A DNA stretch of 7,564 nucleotides from NCBI GenBank assembly GCA_003567835.1, contig PWYO01000078.1:1-7564 (forward strand), read 5' to 3'. Positions 5,626 to 7,564 of the stretch are shown in pieces. The DNA is from Actinomycetota bacterium. Its GTDB lineage: Bacteria > Actinomycetota > Humimicrobiia > Humimicrobiales > Humimicrobiaceae. A program made the position numbers and the translations under genes. The notes under the pieces are model-generated. The model was not told the DNA's origin and searched no databases. It saw nothing but the letters and a program-made list of their open reading frames with translations. The first letter of the stretch is position 1. The number at the start of each line of letters is the position of its first letter.

Positions 5626-6354
5626 ATGTCTGAAAGAATTGACGGAAGAAAAAAAGAAGAGATCAGAAAAATCAACATACAGCGTAATTATATTTCACAT
5701 GCCCAGGGCTCGGTATTTATGGAGATGGGCAATACCAGGGTGGTATGCACCGCCACCATGGAAGAGAAAGTACCCGTGTTTTTAAGGGGCAGGGGCAGCG
5801 GATGGGTTACCGCTGAATATGACATGATTCCTGCATCATCCCCCCAAAGGATTATAAGGCCGCAGTCTATGGGCAGGATCAGCGGCAGGACTTATGAGAT
5901 ACAGCGGCTGATCGGCAGGTCTCTGCGGGCAGCGGTTGACCTCAGTAAGCTGGGGGAGAGGACCATCTGGGTCGACTGTGATGTCATTGAAGCAGACGGA
6001 GGCACCAGAACCGCTTCCATTACGGGGAGTTTTATTGCTCTGTTTGACTGCCTGCATGCCCTGGTGGAAAACAAAAAATTATCCGAGCTTCCCATTGAAA
6101 GCTTTATTGCGGCTATCAGTGTGGGGATCGTAGAAGGTGAGATTCTGGTGGACCTCTGCTTTTCTGAAGATTCAAAAGCGGAAGTGGACATGAATGTGGT
6201 CATGGATTCAAAAGACAGGTTAATCGAGGTGCAGTCAACCGCAGAGGGCGCCCCTTTTAGCAGGCAGGCATTTGATACCATGATGGACAAATCAGCGGAA
6301 GCCATCACCGAGCTGATTGCCATGCAGAAAAACTTATTAAGTCAGGGAATATAG
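5626..6354 (+). CDS. rph: Ribonuclease PH
   Basis: RNase PH is a phosphate-dependent 3'-5' exoribonuclease that trims tRNA precursor 3' ends and works as a hexameric ring. The 242 residues cover the whole single-domain family. TRNY-like QRNYISHAQGSV (19-30), GRGSGWVTAEYDMIP (55-69) and GRTYEIQRLIGRSLRAAVDL (87-106) are diagnostic. Arg88 and Arg128 (in ADGGTRTASITG, 123-134) correspond by alignment to the phosphate-binding Arg86 and Arg126 of the E. coli enzyme. EDSKAEVDMNVVM (181-193) holds the acidic residues that bind metal. EVQSTAEGAPFSR (201-213) has Ser204 where the family usually has Gly. The ATG at 5626 follows GGAAAGGA (5611-5618) and lies 17 bp after murI, so it is co-transcribed. 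Two tRNA genes shortly downstream are natural substrates, though that adjacency may be chance. Confidence 0.97.
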   Translation: MSERIDGRKKEEIRKINIQRNYISHAQGSVFMEMGNTRVVCTATMEEKVPVFLRGRGSGWVTAEYDMIPASSPQRIIRPQSMGRISGRTYEIQRLIGRSLRAAVDLSKLGERTIWVDCDVIEADGGTRTASITGSFIALFDCLHALVENKKLSELPIESFIAAISVGIVEGEILVDLCFSEDSKAEVDMNVVMDSKDRLIEVQSTAEGAPFSRQAFDTMMDKSAEAITELIAMQKNLLSQGI

Positions 6355-6954
6355 ATGCATCAAATTGTCATAGCCTCCGGAAATGACGGCAAAATTGCTG
6401 AGATTGTGCATTATTCCAGGCGCCTAAACAGCAAGGTAAACTGGCTGACCTATGCCCAGGTAGGCGGATTTCCCCCCATTGAAGAAAATGGGGATACTTT
6501 TTTAGAAAATGCCAAAATCAAGGCTTCAGCCATCGCCGATTACACCCAAAAAATGGTTGTTGCCGATGATTCCGGGCTGGCAGTGGACTGGCTGGGAGGC
6601 AAGCCGGGCATCTATTCTTCCCGCTACGCGGGCCAGGATGCAACAGACCAGCAAAACAGGGATAAGCTTTTGGACCAAATGCGTGATGCTCCGGAACATA
6701 AAAGGAGTGCGCGGTTCATATGCAGCCTGGTGCTTTGGGACCCCCGCAAGGGGATGGTGTTTTACACCGAAGGGGTCTGTGAGGGGAGCATCGGCTATGA
6801 GGAAAAAGGGTCCGGGGGTTTTGGCTATGACCCCCTGTTTATTCCCCGGGGCATGCAGCAGACCATGGCCCAGATTTCCCCCGAGGTGAAAAATACCATC
6901 AGCCATCGGGGCAAGGCACTTTCCGCTTTTAGCCGTTTTATTGAAAATTTTTAA
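6355..6954 (+). CDS. rdgB: dITP/XTP pyrophosphatase (Ham1/RdgB family)
   Basis: This enzyme hydrolyses non-canonical purine nucleotides (dITP, ITP, XTP) to monophosphates plus pyrophosphate, keeping deaminated bases out of DNA and RNA. The 199 residues match the family length. IASGNDGKIAEI (6-17) is the substrate-binding N-terminus with Asn10, Lys13 and Glu16. EENGDTFLENAKIKA (43-57) and VADDSGLAVDWLGGKPGIYS (69-88) contain the metal site and general base Asp71 (equivalent to E. coli Asp69). GSGGFGYDPLF (152-162) and SHRGKA (183-188) recognise the purine base. The ATG directly follows the rph stop TAG (6352-6354) with no spacing, so translational coupling is likely. AGGGA (6344-6348) inside rph is the ribosome site. 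The last bases overlap the promoter of the tRNA pair. Confidence 0.96.
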   Translation: MHQIVIASGNDGKIAEIVHYSRRLNSKVNWLTYAQVGGFPPIEENGDTFLENAKIKASAIADYTQKMVVADDSGLAVDWLGGKPGIYSSRYAGQDATDQQNRDKLLDQMRDAPEHKRSARFICSLVLWDPRKGMVFYTEGVCEGSIGYEEKGSGGFGYDPLFIPRGMQQTMAQISPEVKNTISHRGKALSAFSRFIENF

Positions 6955-6968
6955 AATTATGTTATTAT
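6941..6968 (+). promoter_or_regulatory. Sigma-A-type promoter of the tRNA-Pro/tRNA-Gly unit
   Basis: TTGAAA (6941-6946) and TATTAT (6963-6968) each match consensus at five of six positions with a 16-bp spacer. The -35 lies inside the last codons of rdgB. Transcription from about 6975 would leave a leader of only around 8 bases before the tRNA. Confidence 0.55.
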
Positions 6969-6982
6969 AACTGTCTGGATAT

Positions 6983-7061
6983 CGGGATGTGGCGCAGTTT
7001 GGCTTAGCGCACCTGCTTTGGGAGCAGGGGGTCGGAGGTTCAAATCCTCTCATCCCGACCA
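6983..7061 (+). tRNA. tRNA-Pro (anticodon UGG), CCA encoded
   Basis: The acceptor arm CGGGATG (6983-6989) pairs with CATCCCG (7051-7057), followed by discriminator A and encoded CCA (7059-7061). The D stem is GCGC/GCGC. The anticodon stem CCTGC/GCAGG encloses TTTGGGA, with anticodon TGG at 7019-7021. The T arm GGAGG-TTCAAAT-CCTCT has one G-U pair. The 79-base length reflects an 11-base D loop. UGG can read proline codons broadly by wobble. Confidence 0.96.
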
Positions 7062-7069
7062 TTTTTTCA

Positions 7070-7146
7070 GCGGGAATAGCTCAGTTGGCTAGAGCATCAG
7101 CCTTCCAAGCTGAGGGTCGCGGGTTCGAGTCCCGTTTCCCGCTCCA
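7070..7146 (+). tRNA. tRNA-Gly (anticodon UCC), CCA encoded
   Basis: GCGGGAA (7070-7076) pairs with TTCCCGC (7136-7142), then T and an encoded CCA (7144-7146). The D stem is GCTC/GAGC. The anticodon stem TCAGC/GCTGA encloses CTTCCAA, with anticodon TCC at 7104-7106. The T arm is GCGGG-TTCGAGT-CCCGT. It lies 8 bases after tRNA-Pro (spacer TTTTTTCA), so the two are almost surely one transcript. Confidence 0.97.
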
Positions 7147-7150
7147 TATT

Positions 7151-7187
7151 GAACCGGCCTTGGGCATAAACAAGCCTGGGGCGGTTT
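7151..7187 (+). terminator. Stem-loop after the tRNA pair
   Basis: GAACCG (7151-7156) pairs with CGGTTT (7182-7187). An inner GGCCTTG/CAAGCC pairing (around 7156-7162 and 7171-7176, one bulged C) extends the hairpin, 4 bases after the tRNA-Gly CCA. No T-run follows directly (the next T-rich stretch is 7224-7237), so it is a transcript-end candidate rather than a classic terminator. Confidence 0.3.
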
Positions 7188-7308
7188 CGATCAACATCCC
7201 TGCAGGTTCGCTGCTGCCTATATATTGTTTTGTTTTAGTATTGGAAACCAGAAGTCGATAAAAGAACTATACTATTATACCACTGTTATAGAGATTGGTT
7301 GGGCATAC

Positions 7309-7564
7309 ATGGAAAAAAGCAGCAATGGCGCCATCAATAATTCCGAAATCGTGAAATCCCTCATGGGCCATACTGCCGACTATATCTATTTCAAGGATCG
7401 GGAAAGCCGGTTTACCAGGATCAATGATGCAGCCTGCAGGCTATTCGGGCTCAAACATCCCCGGGAAGCCTCGGGCAAAACAGACTTTGACTTTTACAGC
7501 AAAGAGCATGCCCAAAAAGCTTTAGAAGATGAGCAAAATATTATGGCCAGCGGCAAACCCTTGC
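7309..7564 (+). CDS. PAS-domain sensory protein, N-terminal part (continues past window)
   Basis: The frame from ATG 7309 stays open to the window end (85 codons). After about 15 variable residues it reads as a PAS/PAC sensor domain. DYIYFKDRESRFTRIN (24-39) is the typical first strand segment, followed by a FGL..P.E stretch and GKTDFDFYSKEHAQKALEDEQ (about 56-76), then IMASGKPL. This KD..SRF..IN...GKTDFD pattern is common in Clostridia PAS proteins joined to histidine kinase, GGDEF, HD-GYP or sigma-54 activator modules. The output module lies outside the window, so the function is open. The predicted start is cytoplasmic, with no signal peptide or membrane segment before the PAS domain. The ribosome site is weak (GGTTGGG, 7297-7303). 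The frame is open further upstream but lacks a good start codon there. TATACT (7268-7273) may be its -10 box. Confidence 0.85.
   Translation, partial: MEKSSNGAINNSEIVKSLMGHTADYIYFKDRESRFTRINDAACRLFGLKHPREASGKTDFDFYSKEHAQKALEDEQNIMASGKPL

Noticed and set aside
6526..7062. 178-residue reading frame on the - strand
   Set aside because: It begins by translating the tRNA-Pro complement (MRGFEPPTPCSQSR type, a common database artefact) and then shadows rdgB in antisense.
6989..7261. Open reading frame across the two tRNA genes on the + strand
   Set aside because: Its peptide (GIAQLARASAFQ.. type) is the well-known false translation of a tRNA gene. Both tRNAs fold fully here.

Overview
The window looks like chromosomal DNA of an anaerobic Gram-positive bacterium of the Clostridia (Bacillota). 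Three things point there: the murI-rph-rdgB gene order, which resembles the racE/rph/ysnA neighbourhood of Bacillus; strong AAAGGAG/GGAGG ribosome binding sites with GTG and TTG starts; and an MttB-family corrinoid methyltransferase, typical of acetogens and other methyl-group-using anaerobes. No genus can be named from this sequence alone. All genes are on the + strand.

The left half (1-4731) is an accessory-looking set of separately spaced genes. It holds the C-terminal part of an MttB-type methyltransferase (1-696), a 384-bp gap with several small inverted repeats, a DegT/DnrJ/EryC1/StrS sugar aminotransferase (1081-2310), and a 494-bp gap ending in a good promoter. Next come an exported, probably lipid-anchored protein that resembles a small clan-A glycoside hydrolase (2805-3779) and a class I SAM-dependent methyltransferase that most likely starts at a TTG codon (3928-4731). 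The aminotransferase, the glycosidase-like lipoprotein and the methyltransferase could all act in carbohydrate or cell-surface chemistry. Each seems to have its own expression signals, so a shared pathway is only a guess.

The right half (4758-6954) is a compact housekeeping operon: murI (glutamate racemase, cell wall D-Glu), rph (RNase PH, tRNA 3' trimming) and rdgB (XTP/dITP diphosphatase). The rph stop codon directly abuts the rdgB start. A -10 element and a 12-bp palindrome lie just upstream of murI. A sigma-A-like promoter overlapping the end of rdgB drives two tRNA genes, tRNA-Pro(UGG) and tRNA-Gly(UCC), both with encoded CCA. The window ends inside a PAS-domain sensory protein (7309 onward).

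I found no CRISPR array, insertion sequence, toxin-antitoxin pair or clear phage gene, and no convincing undescribed multi-gene system. The items most worth a second look are the compact glycosidase-like lipoprotein, the palindrome at the murI promoter, the MttB homologue without a UAG codon, and the structured gap before the aminotransferase.
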